Positions 38,824-49,557 of a stretch of DNA of 64,000 nt are shown one piece after another. The notes below the pieces were generated by a model. That model was not told the DNA's origin. It saw only the letters and a list, made by a program, of their open reading frames with translations, and did no database searches. The stretch lies in contig NZ_CP015600.1 in NCBI RefSeq assembly GCF_001647715.1, positions 5,952,001 through 6,016,000 on the forward strand, read 5' to 3'. Every line of letters begins with the position of its first letter. Position 1 is the stretch's first letter. Origin of the DNA: Pseudomonas antarctica. GTDB lineage: Bacteria > Pseudomonadota > Gammaproteobacteria > Pseudomonadales > Pseudomonadaceae. Position numbers and translations under genes: made by a program.

Positions 38824-39708
38824 TTACTGCTCCTTGTTGACCTGTTGGGGGTGGCGCGGGTCTGCGTCCTTGCCCGGCAGGCTGCTTTCGCTGCGAATCT
38901 GCGCATGGCTGATCAGCGCAAAGATAAAACTGCCGCCGATGATATTGCCCGCCAGGGTCGGCCCGGCAAATATCAGCCAGAAGTCCTTCCAGGGCAGTTC
39001 GCCGGCAAACACCAGGTACGACACCTCGGCCGAGCCAACCACGATGTGGGTGAAATCCCCCAGCGCCATCAGGTAGGTGATCAGGATGATGATGAACATC
39101 TTCGCGCTTTCCATGGACGGGATCATCCACACCATGGTGGCGATCATCCAGCCGGAAATAATGCCTTTGGCGAACATCTGGCCAGGGTCGTTTTCCATGA
39201 CCTTGCGGCCAATCTCAAGGAAGGCCATATCGGTCTTGGTGTCGAAAATCGGCAAGTGCAGCATCACATACGCGACCAGCAAGGTGCCACACAGGTTGCC
39301 CACCAACACCACTGTCCACAGCCGCAACAGGCGCCCGGCATTGGCCAGCGTCGGTTTGCTCATCACCGGTAGCACGGCCGTCAGGGTGTTTTCGGTGAAC
39401 AGTTGCTGGCGCGCCAGGATGACGGCGAGAAAACCCGCGCAATAGCCGAAACTGGCAATCACCTTGAATGCTTCACCTTCGGGCAGGCGCGAGTTGAGCA
39501 GCCCCATGCCCATCAACGACAGGCCCATGGTCAGGCCGGCCGCCAGCGCCGACCACCACAGCGCCGCTACCGTGCGCTCCAGCTCCTGATCGCCCTGGGT
39601 GCGAATGATTTCATGCAGAACCGCCGCGCGGGGCGGTTGGTTCTTGTCGACGTCGTGTTGCTCTTCCTGCGACAAGTTGGGGGTCTTGCCGTCTGCTTGC
39701 GTGGCCAT
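38824..39708 (-). CDS. Formate/nitrite transporter family protein (YfdC-like)
   Basis: This is a 294-residue FNT-family pentameric-channel protein with about six transmembrane segments. The family motif region GMGLLNSRL...GYCAGFLAVILARQQLFTENT and the later TLAGNIIGGSFIFALI fit the YfdC branch. The N-terminal soluble tail is longer than in FocA. It is in the inner membrane. YfdC-type proteins are of unproven substrate, so formate or nitrite transport is only a family-level guess. Confidence 0.85.
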   Translation of the reverse strand: MATQADGKTPNLSQEEQHDVDKNQPPRAAVLHEIIRTQGDQELERTVAALWWSALAAGLTMGLSLMGMGLLNSRLPEGEAFKVIASFGYCAGFLAVILARQQLFTENTLTAVLPVMSKPTLANAGRLLRLWTVVLVGNLCGTLLVAYVMLHLPIFDTKTDMAFLEIGRKVMENDPGQMFAKGIISGWMIATMVWMIPSMESAKMFIIILITYLMALGDFTHIVVGSAEVSYLVFAGELPWKDFWLIFAGPTLAGNIIGGSFIFALISHAQIRSESSLPGKDADPRHPQQVNKEQ

Positions 39709-39785
39709 GGGCGTACCTGAACAGGGGGGTGTTATTCAGGTACGACCTGTCGCCCATCAATAGCGTTCACTGGCCAGCGGCAGTA

Positions 39786-40190
39786 TTAATCCTTGATGCC
39801 GTCTTCCTGGAACTGATCCTTCACGTACTTGATCTCGGTACGCCCGTGGGGCGCCGGCAAACCGTCCTCACCGAGGTTGACGAAGACCATTTTTTCCACG
39901 GTCAGGATGCTTTTGCGGGTGATCTTGTTACGCACTTCACAGGTCAGGGTAATGGAGGTGCGGCCGAACTCGGTAGCGGTGATGCCCAGCTCGATGATGT
40001 CGCCCTGGCGCGAGGCGCTGACGAAGTTGATTTCGGAGATGTACTTGGTCACCACACGCTGGTTGCCCAACTGGACAATGGCGTAGATGGCCGCCTCTTC
40101 GTCGATCCAGCGCAGCAGGCTGCCGCCGAACAGGGTGCCGTTGGGGTTGAGGTCTTCGGGTTTTACCCATTTGCGGGTGTGAAAGTTCAT
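39786..40190 (-). CDS. YciA-like acyl-CoA thioesterase (hotdog fold)
   Basis: This 134-residue hotdog-fold protein has the acyl-CoA hydrolase motif NPNGTLFGGSLLRWIDEEAA with the catalytic aspartate, and KYISEINFVSASRQGDIIELG. It hydrolyses acyl-CoAs in the cytoplasm, probably short- to medium-chain. The ATG at 40190 starts MNFHTRKWVKPED; the frame extends upstream to 40292 without homology. It is divergent from ahcY, about 120 bases from the ahcY promoter. Confidence 0.85.
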   Translation of the reverse strand: MNFHTRKWVKPEDLNPNGTLFGGSLLRWIDEEAAIYAIVQLGNQRVVTKYISEINFVSASRQGDIIELGITATEFGRTSITLTCEVRNKITRKSILTVEKMVFVNLGEDGLPAPHGRTEIKYVKDQFQEDGIKD

Positions 40191-40258
40191 AGTCACTCCA
40201 ATGCGTCTTGCCGAATGATGGGCAACATCATGGCAGAGCGTCGGCCCAAGCTCTATGA

Positions 40259-41926
<1,668 letters not shown>

Positions 41927-42085
41927 GCAGCTGCAAGCTTTCAGCTACAAGCGGCAAGAAAAAGCGTTTGTGCTGAGGGCTTGTCACTTCCTCGCTCTTT
42001 AAGCAGCTATTGGCTGTGAGCTTCAAGCTACAAGAACGGCACGCCGCCCTCTTGCAGCTTGAAGCTTGCAACTTGCAGCTGGAGA
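41927..42085. repeat. AGCTTCAAGC/CTTGCAGC-type repeat region
   Basis: The ahcY-metF gap holds many short inverted and direct copies of AGCTACAAG, AGCTTCAAGCT, CTTGCAGC and GAAGCTTGCAA, arranged as two clusters (about 41928-41965 and 42015-42085). They can fold into stem-loops and resemble the CAAG/CTTG repeat near 9028-9080. No gene is seen. Confidence 0.65.
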
Positions 42086-42093
42086 CCTCCCCC

Positions 42094-42939
42094 ATGTCCC
42101 AAGACCGTCGCTACAGCTTCGAGTTCTTCCCGACCAAGACCGATGCTGGGCATGAAAAACTGATGGCGACTGCCAAGCAGTTGGCCAGCTACAACCCCGA
42201 CTTCTTTTCCTGCACCTACGGCGCCGGCGGCTCGACCCGTGACCGCACGATCAACACCGTGCTGCAGCTGGAAAGCGAAGTCAAAGTTCCCGCCGCTCCG
42301 CACTTATCGTGCGTGGGCGACAGCAAGGCCGACCTGCGCAGCCTGCTGACCCAGTACCAGCAAGCCGGCATCAAGCGCATAGTCGCCCTGCGTGGCGACC
42401 TGCCGTCCGGCATGGGCATGGCCAGCGGCGAGCTGCGCTACGCCAATGACCTGGTGAGCTTTATCCGTGAAGAAAGCGGCGATCACTTCCACATCGAAGT
42501 GGCGGCTTACCCGGAGATGCACCCCCAGGCGCGCAATTTCGAAGACGACCTGCAGAACTTCGTGCGCAAGGCCAACGCCGGCGCCAACAGTGCGATCACC
42601 CAGTACTTCTTCAACGCCGACAGCTACTTCTACTTTGTCGAGCGTGTACGGGCCATGGGTGTAAACATCCCGATCGTGCCGGGCATCATGCCGATCACCA
42701 ACTACAGCAAGCTGGCGCGCTTCTCTGACGCTTGCGGTGCTGAAATCCCACGCTGGGTGCGCAAGCAACTGGAAGCCTATGGCGACGACGTCAAGAGCAT
42801 CCAGGCGTTCGGCGAGCAGGTCATCAGCGAGATGTGTGAACAATTGCTGCAAGGTGGCGCACCAGGGCTGCACTTCTACACCCTGAACCAGGCTGAACCC
42901 AGCCTGGCCATCTGGAACAACCTCAAGCTGCCACGCTGA
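42094..42939 (+). CDS. metF: 5,10-methylenetetrahydrofolate reductase
   Basis: This 281-residue flavoprotein reduces 5,10-methylene-THF to 5-methyl-THF, the methyl donor for methionine synthesis. The N-terminal FEFFPTKTDAG, LSCVGDSK and ALRGDLPSG are MetF signatures. The ATG at 42094 follows CTGGAGACCTCCCCC. It forms a methyl-cycle pair with ahcY upstream. The intervening repeat region may mean a separate promoter, since none is obvious. A terminator follows. Confidence 0.95.
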   Translation: MSQDRRYSFEFFPTKTDAGHEKLMATAKQLASYNPDFFSCTYGAGGSTRDRTINTVLQLESEVKVPAAPHLSCVGDSKADLRSLLTQYQQAGIKRIVALRGDLPSGMGMASGELRYANDLVSFIREESGDHFHIEVAAYPEMHPQARNFEDDLQNFVRKANAGANSAITQYFFNADSYFYFVERVRAMGVNIPIVPGIMPITNYSKLARFSDACGAEIPRWVRKQLEAYGDDVKSIQAFGEQVISEMCEQLLQGGAPGLHFYTLNQAEPSLAIWNNLKLPR

Positions 42940-42968
42940 GGCTTGCCCGATTGCGGTGCATTTAAAAC

Positions 42969-43001
42969 AAAAGGCCCTCGCATTGACGAGGGCCTTTTTG
43001 T
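42969..43001 (+). terminator. Intrinsic terminator of metF
   Basis: AAAAGGCCCTCG, loop CATTGA, CGAGGGCCTTTTT. It marks the left border of the AT-rich island. Confidence 0.9.
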
Positions 43002-43064
43002 TTTAAATTTGATCAGGCAACTTTGAATGACAGGAGATTCGCCGGGTGATCGTTTGACTTTGCA

Positions 43065-44282
43065 CTAACTGACAGGTGCGTGCGCTTGTTTTCTGTACAC
43101 ATATAAATAGACCGCAATTGACACTGATGCCGTTAAAAATGCCATGCATGCAGCCACAACAAAAGGTGCTGGGCGACCACCCGCGATGATGAGCACTGTT
43201 CCTAAAGAAGGCCCCATTATAACGCATAGTATTTGGAGGCTCCTGAAAGACATGGATACTCTTCCGATATTGTCAGGAGGGCATAATTGCTGAAGGATTA
43301 TATTTGAAGATATTATTAACGTCTCATAGCCGAAGCCATTCAAAAACCAAACCAGCGGATAGAGATGGGCTCTTCCAGGCACTTGGAAAAACACTAAAGC
43401 AGCTGTCAGGATTAGTGCTGCAGAGAAAACAACTAATGCGCTTGAACGAAGTAGAATTTCATCGATATTGCTCCACTTGAACTTCATCAGCAGTGCGGCA
43501 CCTATCGCGCCTCCGGCTGTTGCGGAGACGATTACTGAAAAATTAACTGGAGGTAAACCTTCATAGGCTAGAAAGGACGCCAAATGCGGGTCGTAAATCC
43601 CTAAAGCCAGCGATGTCAGTAGGGAGTAAAAAAAGCCTATGCGTAGTTGAAAGGGCAAGGCATTGAATATAGAGAGTCCTCTTGTGATGTCGCGATAGAG
43701 TGGAAGGGCTTTCGTAGAGGTGTCAGCCATTTGCGTTCGGAATGCCAGGCAAATAGACCTTAAAAGTGGAAAGGTTAATAAAACGGCGGCAGCCGACAAA
43801 AAGAACAAATCCTTAGGTGATAAGACAGCCGTTAACACGCCTGCTAGTAACGGTGCAAAAATTTTGGAAGACTGATCAAATACACTGACGTGGCTGAAAA
43901 AAGATTTGCGCTCTTCAGCAAGTATCAGTTGCCGAACCATAATGGTTATCGAAGGGAAGTAAAATAAGTTTGACACGCCTTTGAAGATGACGAAAAACAA
44001 AAAGCTCTGAAGGTCTGGAGACACTGCTAGCGCTACGGTAGACAGTGTGCGGAGTAAGGCGCCAAATACTAGCGTTTTTCTTACGTCATATCGATCTATC
44101 AGGGTTCCTACAATAGGACCTAGCAACAACATAGGGGCACCTAGGCAAAAAGCCAGGAACGCTATTGATGAAGGAGAGGCATGCCATAGATAAACGGGAA
44201 CCGTGAAAATCAAAAAAATATCAAGCCATAGTGAAAGACTGGATAGCGCTTGCACGCAAATAAGCTTACTTGACGTTTTCAT
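43065..44282 (-). CDS. MFS transporter in an AT-rich island
   Basis: This 405-residue inner-membrane protein has about 12 hydrophobic segments and resembles MFS efflux proteins of the enterobactin-exporter or tetracycline type. Motif A-like VGTLIDRYDVRKTLVFGA sits between helices 2 and 3. Its codons are visibly richer in A and T than those of neighbouring genes, which suggests transfer. It overlaps the end of a carbamoyltransferase fragment by 17 bases, so the two were once an operon. An exporter of a carbamoylated metabolite is a guess from that link. Confidence 0.8.
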   Translation of the reverse strand: MKTSSKLICVQALSSLSLWLDIFLIFTVPVYLWHASPSSIAFLAFCLGAPMLLLGPIVGTLIDRYDVRKTLVFGALLRTLSTVALAVSPDLQSFLFFVIFKGVSNLFYFPSITIMVRQLILAEERKSFFSHVSVFDQSSKIFAPLLAGVLTAVLSPKDLFFLSAAAVLLTFPLLRSICLAFRTQMADTSTKALPLYRDITRGLSIFNALPFQLRIGFFYSLLTSLALGIYDPHLASFLAYEGLPPVNFSVIVSATAGGAIGAALLMKFKWSNIDEILLRSSALVVFSAALILTAALVFFQVPGRAHLYPLVWFLNGFGYETLIISSNIILQQLCPPDNIGRVSMSFRSLQILCVIMGPSLGTVLIIAGGRPAPFVVAACMAFLTASVSIAVYLYVYRKQAHAPVS

Positions 44283-44560
44283 TATGCCGATCTGAATTTA
44301 GAAAAAGTTTGTCTTCAAATACGAATCCGTCGAGCTCATGTTCACTGGCAAATCGATACAGGTCGCTCAACCTATTTATAAACCCGCGCCCGTTAAAATT
44401 TAGGGAGGTGTTACAAAGTACGCCGACTCCTGACACATCAAGATAGGCGCTTAGCAACTGATGCATACGAAGATTCTGCGATTTATTGACTGATCATATA
44501 TAGCGCCTCAGGATTATTGCATTCGCAGATGTGCGATGCACTCAAACCGTATGAGGGCCT
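44266..44560 (-). pseudogene. Carbamoyltransferase C-terminal fragment, frameshifted
   Basis: A remnant of a NodU/TobZ-type carbamoyltransferase. An open frame at 44266-44466 reads SGVGVLCNTSLNFNGRGFIN and continues to DGFVFEDKLFL, matching the conserved C-terminus of the family (LxNTSxN...G). Homology continues upstream without a start as SVNKSQNLRMHQLL up to a TGA at 44494-44496, and a third piece in another frame (44483-44560) reads NRPSYGLSASHICECNNPEALYM. The N-terminal catalytic domain is missing. So the gene is truncated and frameshifted. It overlaps the MFS gene by 17 bases. Confidence 0.6.
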
Positions 44561-45139
44561 ATTATGATTGTCAATTTCATTTTCTTGAATTGTATTGTTT
44601 TTCAGTTGGTTTTTAGTGTGTTTTTTGTAGGAGCTTATCGGATTGTTCTGATGGGTATTTCCTACATTTCGCTCCACCGTCGACTTCTAAAAATACTGAT
44701 TAATACACAAGACTGTAATATCCAGTTGCATATACGCCAAAGTTCAGTTGTCGTTGTGGCACGCATATTTTTCTTCGCGGATGCTCAATTTAGAGAGTTT
44801 AGTTGGAGACACCCAGTGCGGCGCATGGAAGGTCTACGTTGATATTGACCTGCATCTGGGGTTTACCCTTGCGGCTGTGAACGCCATGCGTACTGTGTAT
44901 TACGCGTTATGAAGCGTTCTGTACTGAGGGTGATTCTTCAAAAATCCGGCCGATCTTTCAGGGAACGATGTACCAGCATTCTTCAAAATGTGAGCAGAAC
45001 GCCAGGGTAAACTAAGCCTCAAGCGTTAAGAAAAGCCCGCAGCGATGCGGACTTTTTTGTCGCTGTGTCCACATCAACTTGCCCGCGAATGCTTGTGCCA
45101 GAGCTTCTCTTTAGCGAAGGAGCATCGTAATCTCAGGGT
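44561..45139. other. Intergenic region with no recognisable gene
   Basis: This is AT-rich from 44561 to about 44780 and then returns to normal composition. A short open frame (44564-44842, plus strand) is not supported by homology or a ribosome binding site. A weak terminator-like hairpin, AAAAGCCCGCA...TGCGGACTTTTTT, lies at about 45033-45058. I see no complete gene or insertion-sequence end. Confidence 0.5.
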
Positions 45140-45931
45140 ATGCCCGTCATTCTCAAGTTGTTGACCGCTGCGCTTTTTACTTGCCTGAGCCTCACCGCCT
45201 ACGGCGAGAAACTACGCATTGTCACTGAGCCCTGGGCGCCTTATGTCTACGACGAAAACGGCAGCATGCGCGGCCTGGACTATGAAACCACGGTGACCGT
45301 GTTCCAGCGCCTGGGTGTCGATGTGGAGTGGCAATTCCTGCCCTGGAAACGCTGCCTGGCCATGCTCGACCAGGGCCATGCCGACGGTGCGCTGGATATT
45401 TTCCACAGCCATGACCGCGACGCCCAGCTGCTTTACCCCAGTGAGCCGCTGTCGGAAGTCGAGTTCGTGCTGTTCTACGCCAATGCGCGACCACACTCCG
45501 CCGAAAGCATCGATGACCTGCAGGGGCTGACCGTCGGCATTTCGCCGGGCTACCTCTATGGCGACGCCTTCAGCGAATCCACCCTGTTCAACCGCGAGCC
45601 GGCCGCCAGCCACGAGGCCAACTTCGGTAAGCTGTCATTGGGACGTATCGACCTGGTCATCACGGATCGCCGGGTGGGCCAGCATGTGATCAAGGCCATG
45701 GGCCTGGAAGGCAAAGTCAGCCAGGCGCCCTTCGTGGTCAGCCGCCAGCAGCAATTTCTCGCCGTACGCCGTGGCGCGGGCATGGACCTGCTGGTGCAAC
45801 GCTTTGCGGCCGAGCTCAAGCGCTTCAAGCAAGAACCGGCCTACGCAGCCTTGAGCGCCAAATATGGCGGAATCCAAGCCATTACGGCCTCCGAACACAC
45901 CGTTGAGCAGCAGGAAAGCAGCGCGCAGTGA
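45140..45931 (+). CDS. Periplasmic solute-binding protein, family 3-like
   Basis: This 263-residue precursor has a signal peptide (LLTAALFTCLSLTAYGE) and the family-3 binding-protein start LRIVTEPWAPYVYDENGSMRGLDYE. It has no ABC permease or ATPase partner nearby, like the related protein at 14427-15164, so it may be an orphan. A C-terminal tail (TASEHTVEQQESSAQ) is polar and apparently unstructured. The ligand is unknown. The start at 45140 follows weak sites only; another start could lie nearby. Confidence 0.75.
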   Translation: MPVILKLLTAALFTCLSLTAYGEKLRIVTEPWAPYVYDENGSMRGLDYETTVTVFQRLGVDVEWQFLPWKRCLAMLDQGHADGALDIFHSHDRDAQLLYPSEPLSEVEFVLFYANARPHSAESIDDLQGLTVGISPGYLYGDAFSESTLFNREPAASHEANFGKLSLGRIDLVITDRRVGQHVIKAMGLEGKVSQAPFVVSRQQQFLAVRRGAGMDLLVQRFAAELKRFKQEPAYAALSAKYGGIQAITASEHTVEQQESSAQ

Positions 45932-45937
45932 TTGCTC

Positions 45938-46152
45938 TGTTATACTCCGGCCTTTCCGCCAGGCTCACGCCCGGCCGCTGAGGTCTTGAAAAAGGCACCT
46001 AACCCCGCTACTGCGCAGCTTTCAGCCCGCGCGAGCCGGTGGAGTGCCCGCCAGACGCAGCAGGACCGGACGGGGTTGCGCTCCCCTAAGCGCCATTCAC
46101 GCCCGGCAAGATTATCCCTTTGGGCCAAGCCCTAACTAAAACAGGATTACTC
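45938..46152 (+). promoter_or_regulatory. Promoter and long structured leader of rhlE
   Basis: An extended -10 element (TGTTATACT, 45938-45946) would start a leader of about 200 bases. AACCCCG (46001-46007) can pair with CGGGGTT (46071-46077), closing a GC-rich domain. Such long leaders are common for cold-inducible helicases, but no known RNA family was recognised. Confidence 0.4.
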
Positions 46153-48048
46153 ATGTCCTTTGCTTCCCTCGGTCTCTCCGAGGCTTTAGTCCGCGCCATC
46201 GAGGCAGCGGGCTATACCGAGCCTACTCCGGTGCAACAGCGGGCCATTCCCGCCGTGTTGCAAGGTCGCGACCTGATGGTTGCGGCTCAGACAGGTACTG
46301 GTAAAACCGGTGGTTTCGCCCTCCCGATTCTGGAGCGGTTGTTCCCCAACGGTCACCCGGACAAATCCCAGCGTCACGGCCCGCGCCAACCGCGCGTACT
46401 GGTCCTGACCCCTACCCGCGAACTCGCCGCCCAAGTGCACGACAGCTTCAAGCTGTATGCCCGCGACTTGAAGTTCGTCAGCGCCTGCATCTTCGGCGGC
46501 GTCGGCATGAACCCACAGGTTCAGGCCATGTCCCGCGGTGTTGACGTGCTGGTCGCCTGCCCGGGTCGTTTGCTCGACCTGTGCGGCCAAGGCAGCGTTG
46601 ATTTGTCCCACGTGGAAATCCTCGTGCTGGACGAAGCCGACCGCATGCTCGACATGGGCTTTGTCCATGACGTGAAAAAGGTCCTCGCCCGCCTACCGGC
46701 CAAACGTCAGAACCTGCTGTTCTCGGCAACGTTCTCCAACGACATCACCGCCTTGGCCGGCAAGCTGCTGCACAACCCGGAGCGCATCGAAGTCACGCCG
46801 CCGAACACCACGGTCGAGCGTATCGAGCAACGCGTATTCCGCCTGGCCGCCAGCCACAAGCGTTCCCTGCTGGCGCACCTGATCACCGCCGGCGCCTGGG
46901 AACAAGTGCTGGTGTTCACCCGTACCAAGCACGGCGCCAACCGCCTGGCCGAGTACCTGGACAAGCACGGCCTCACCGCTGTCGCCATCCACGGTAACAA
47001 GAGCCAGAACGCGCGCACCAAAGCCCTGGCCGACTTCAAGGCCGGTGAAGTGCGCATCCTGGTCGCCACCGACATCGCCGCACGCGGCCTGGATATCGAC
47101 CAACTGCCACACGTGGTCAACTTCGAGCTGCCGAACGTCGACGAAGACTACGTGCACCGTATCGGCCGTACCGGCCGTGCCGGTCGCTCGGGTGAAGCCA
47201 TTTCCCTGGTCGCACCGGACGAAGAAAAACTGCTGAAAAGCATCGAACGCATGACCAAGCAGAAAATCGCCGACGGCGACCTGATGGGCTTCGATTCCAG
47301 CACCGTGGAGGCTGAGAAGCCTGAAGCGCGTGAGCGTCCGGACGTGCGTAACCCACGCAACCCACGCGGTCCGAAGGGCGATGGCCCGAACGGCGGCGGT
47401 GGTGGCGGTGGTCGTCGCGACAAGGGCAAAGACAAGGGCGGCAAAGAAAAAGCGCCTACCAACGGCCGTGGCGAACGCCCAGTCCGCGAGCAGAAGCCAC
47501 GTGAAGGCACCCCGGCCCGCGAACAGCGCCAGCCGAGCCAACCGCCACGCGCCACAGCTGATCGTGCCCCGGACGAATTCCTCGACGATGACGTGGATAA
47601 CTTCGGTAACCGCGTTGACTACGTGCCTCAGGCCAAACCGGCTCAAGGCCGTGGCCGCCGTCCGGGTGCTCCGGCACCGGCTGCAGGTGCAGGTGCAGGT
47701 GCTCCACGTGGCGGCCAGCCACAGGGCGGTCGTCAGAACGGTCCACGCAACAGCAGCGGCGGCACCACTGGCACCCCACCTGCCAAGCGCAGTGGCCCGC
47801 GTAATGGCGCGCCGCGTGACGGTCAAGCCCGTCGCGAAGACTCGCGCAGCAGCAACAACCGCCGCCCGGCCCGTGACGATCAGCCACGCGCGTCCGAACC
47901 TGCCGTGCAGAACCCGCGCGGTGGCCCGGCGCCGAAAATCATCCACAAGGAGTCGAAAGCTGATCGCTTCCCGACACCCGAGCAGTTGGATCAACTGCCA
48001 GGCCGTCCTCGTGGTGAAAAACCAGCGCTGCTGACCCGCAACCGCTGA
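46153..48048 (+). CDS. rhlE: DEAD-box RNA helicase RhlE
   Basis: This 631-residue helicase has a canonical core in the first ~380 residues: [40 protein letters not shown] and [11 protein letters not shown]. The remaining ~250 residues are a low-complexity, Arg/Gly/Pro/Ala-rich, basic tail (RGxx repeats) that binds RNA and is probably disordered. RhlE-type helicases take part in ribosome assembly, RNA decay and cold growth. The ATG at 46153 ([21 protein letters not shown]) is chosen over the upstream one at 46120 by homology. Confidence 0.93.
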   Translation: MSFASLGLSEALVRAIEAAGYTEPTPVQQRAIPAVLQGRDLMVAAQTGTGKTGGFALPILERLFPNGHPDKSQRHGPRQPRVLVLTPTRELAAQVHDSFKLYARDLKFVSACIFGGVGMNPQVQAMSRGVDVLVACPGRLLDLCGQGSVDLSHVEILVLDEADRMLDMGFVHDVKKVLARLPAKRQNLLFSATFSNDITALAGKLLHNPERIEVTPPNTTVERIEQRVFRLAASHKRSLLAHLITAGAWEQVLVFTRTKHGANRLAEYLDKHGLTAVAIHGNKSQNARTKALADFKAGEVRILVATDIAARGLDIDQLPHVVNFELPNVDEDYVHRIGRTGRAGRSGEAISLVAPDEEKLLKSIERMTKQKIADGDLMGFDSSTVEAEKPEARERPDVRNPRNPRGPKGDGPNGGGGGGGRRDKGKDKGGKEKAPTNGRGERPVREQKPREGTPAREQRQPSQPPRATADRAPDEFLDDDVDNFGNRVDYVPQAKPAQGRGRRPGAPAPAAGAGAGAPRGGQPQGGRQNGPRNSSGGTTGTPPAKRSGPRNGAPRDGQARREDSRSSNNRRPARDDQPRASEPAVQNPRGGPAPKIIHKESKADRFPTPEQLDQLPGRPRGEKPALLTRNR

Positions 48049-48064
48049 GTGTTCGACGGTAAAT

Positions 48065-48094
48065 AAAAACGCCCCGACTGTTCGGGGCGTTTTT
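48065..48094 (+). terminator. Intrinsic terminator of rhlE
   Basis: CGCCCCGA, loop CTGT, TCGGGGCG then TTTTT, lying between rhlE and the convergent NTF2-like gene. Confidence 0.9.
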
Positions 48095-48113
48095 GTATCT
48101 GGCGGTCAGCGCA

Positions 48114-48485
48114 TTAATCCGTCACTTCACCGGCCTTGTGAAACAGCTTGGCGAAGATCATCCAGCGGCCATCCACTTTCATCAGATTCAAGTAGTCGAC
48201 CATCACGTTATTGAACAGGCGCAAGCGTACTTTAACGATGGCCATTTCTGCCGACATCACATCAATCATCAGCACTTCGTCAAGTTGCGGAAAACCGCCT
48301 TCCCGGGGCGACTTACGGCCCTGAACCATCGCCCTGTACTCATCAAAAGGCCGAACCACCACGGCCGAATTTTGCGCGCTATACAACACGCAGCCTCGAT
48401 GAAACACTTGATCGAACGCATTCAAGTCCTGGGTTTGCAACACATTAAAGTAGTCTTTCAGAAACGCTTGGATTTCATTAATCAT
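48114..48485 (-). CDS. NTF2-like protein
   Basis: This 123-residue protein has the fold pattern of the nuclear transport factor 2/SnoaL superfamily (YFNVLQTQDLNAFDQVFHRG near the start, VDGRWMIFAKLFH near the end). Such proteins bind small ligands or act as isomerases or dehydratases, and no function can be assigned. The ATG at 48485 is preferred; another ATG at 48512 would add nine residues. It is divergent from a LysR gene that may control it. Confidence 0.7.
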   Translation of the reverse strand: MINEIQAFLKDYFNVLQTQDLNAFDQVFHRGCVLYSAQNSAVVVRPFDEYRAMVQGRKSPREGGFPQLDEVLMIDVMSAEMAIVKVRLRLFNNVMVDYLNLMKVDGRWMIFAKLFHKAGEVTD

Positions 48486-48611
48486 GCCTAACAACTCCCG
48501 ATTTTTCTGCAAGGCGTTATTTAAATAAATAACTTGTCGCCATTATCGGTAGCTCACTCATTTCACGTATAGCGGCTATTATTGGGCTTTCCCGTGAAAG
48601 GAATTCACCTA

Positions 48612-49496
48612 TTGAAGCTCCCTCCACTCGCCGCGTTGCGTGCCTTCGAGGCGGTCGCCCGGCTGGGCAAGGTGAACCTGGCGGCCATTGAGCTGCACGT
48701 CACCCACAGCGCCGTCAGCCACCAGATTCGTTCACTGGAAGAGTATTTGGACATCGCTTTGGTGGCGCGCAGCGGGCGTTCCCTGGTGCTGACGGATGAA
48801 GGCCGTGTTTATGCCTACCAGATCAGGCAGGCGCTGGGCGAAATAGCCGGGGTCACCGATAAGCTTCTGGCAAAAAACAAGCACCCGCTACTGACCCTGT
48901 CGGTGCTGCCCTCCTACGCCATGCATTGGTTACTGCCACGGTTGCACGACTTCATGAGCGCCCATCCCGGTCTGCGCCTGAAACTGGAATCGTCCATGGA
49001 GTTCGCCAGCTTCGAGCAGGGCCTGATCGATTGCGCCATCCGCTTCGGCCACGGCCAATGGCCCGATATGCATTGCGAAACGCTGATGACCGACTCATTG
49101 CTGGTGGTCGCCGCGCGCGACTTCAACCACGGCGTACTGCCCGATACACCGCAAGCCATCCTGGAGCAGCCACTGCTGCACGCCAGTGAAAGCTGGCCGA
49201 CCTGGCTGGGTGCCGCAGGCGTGGAGGGGCAACGCCCTCATGCTGCGCTGGAATTCACCGACTCAACTTTGTTGCTCGAAGCGGTCAGGCTCGGGCATGG
49301 CGTCGCATTGACCCGACGTTCGATTGCCCATTCACTGATTCAACGCGGGGATCTGGTCAAGCTCACCGATATTGAACCGGCGCATTCTTCACGCTATTAC
49401 CTGGTCTGGCCGATGGGGACCAAACGTTCGGCGCAACTGATAGCCCTGCACACGTGGCTCAACGACCAGGTCGCGACGTATCAAGACAGCCTGTAA
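48612..49496 (+). CDS. LysR-family transcriptional regulator (GcvA-like)
   Basis: This protein of about 294 residues has a LysR helix-turn-helix at residues 10-60 (AVARLGKVNLAAIELHVTHSAVSHQIRSLEE) and a co-inducer-binding domain. It is closest to the GcvA-type LysR group in appearance. I use the TTG at 48612, which follows AAAGGA and gives MKLPPLAALRAFEA; an upstream ATG at 48582 in the same frame is the alternative. It is divergent from the NTF2-like gene, with a 126-base gap (48486-48611) for both promoters. Inducer unknown. Confidence 0.85.
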   Translation: MKLPPLAALRAFEAVARLGKVNLAAIELHVTHSAVSHQIRSLEEYLDIALVARSGRSLVLTDEGRVYAYQIRQALGEIAGVTDKLLAKNKHPLLTLSVLPSYAMHWLLPRLHDFMSAHPGLRLKLESSMEFASFEQGLIDCAIRFGHGQWPDMHCETLMTDSLLVVAARDFNHGVLPDTPQAILEQPLLHASESWPTWLGAAGVEGQRPHAALEFTDSTLLLEAVRLGHGVALTRRSIAHSLIQRGDLVKLTDIEPAHSSRYYLVWPMGTKRSAQLIALHTWLNDQVATYQDSL

Positions 49497-49512
49497 CCCA
49501 CGCACAGCAAAA

Positions 49513-49532
49513 CGCCGACCCGGAGGTCGGCG
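49513..49532. terminator. Bidirectional terminator hairpin
   Basis: CGCCGACC, loop CGGA, GGTCGGCG, between convergent LysR and yceI genes; a short T-run follows on the plus strand. Confidence 0.7.
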
Positions 49533-49557
49533 CTTTGCATTTAAAACAGCGAAATAA

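Noticed and set aside
44564..44842. 92-codon open frame in the AT-rich island
   Set aside because: It opposes the carbamoyltransferase remnant, has no ribosome binding site and shows no recognised domain.
44850..45060. Insertion-sequence remnant right of the AT-rich island
   Set aside because: No terminal inverted repeat or transposase motif could be recognised, so the stretch is left unassigned.
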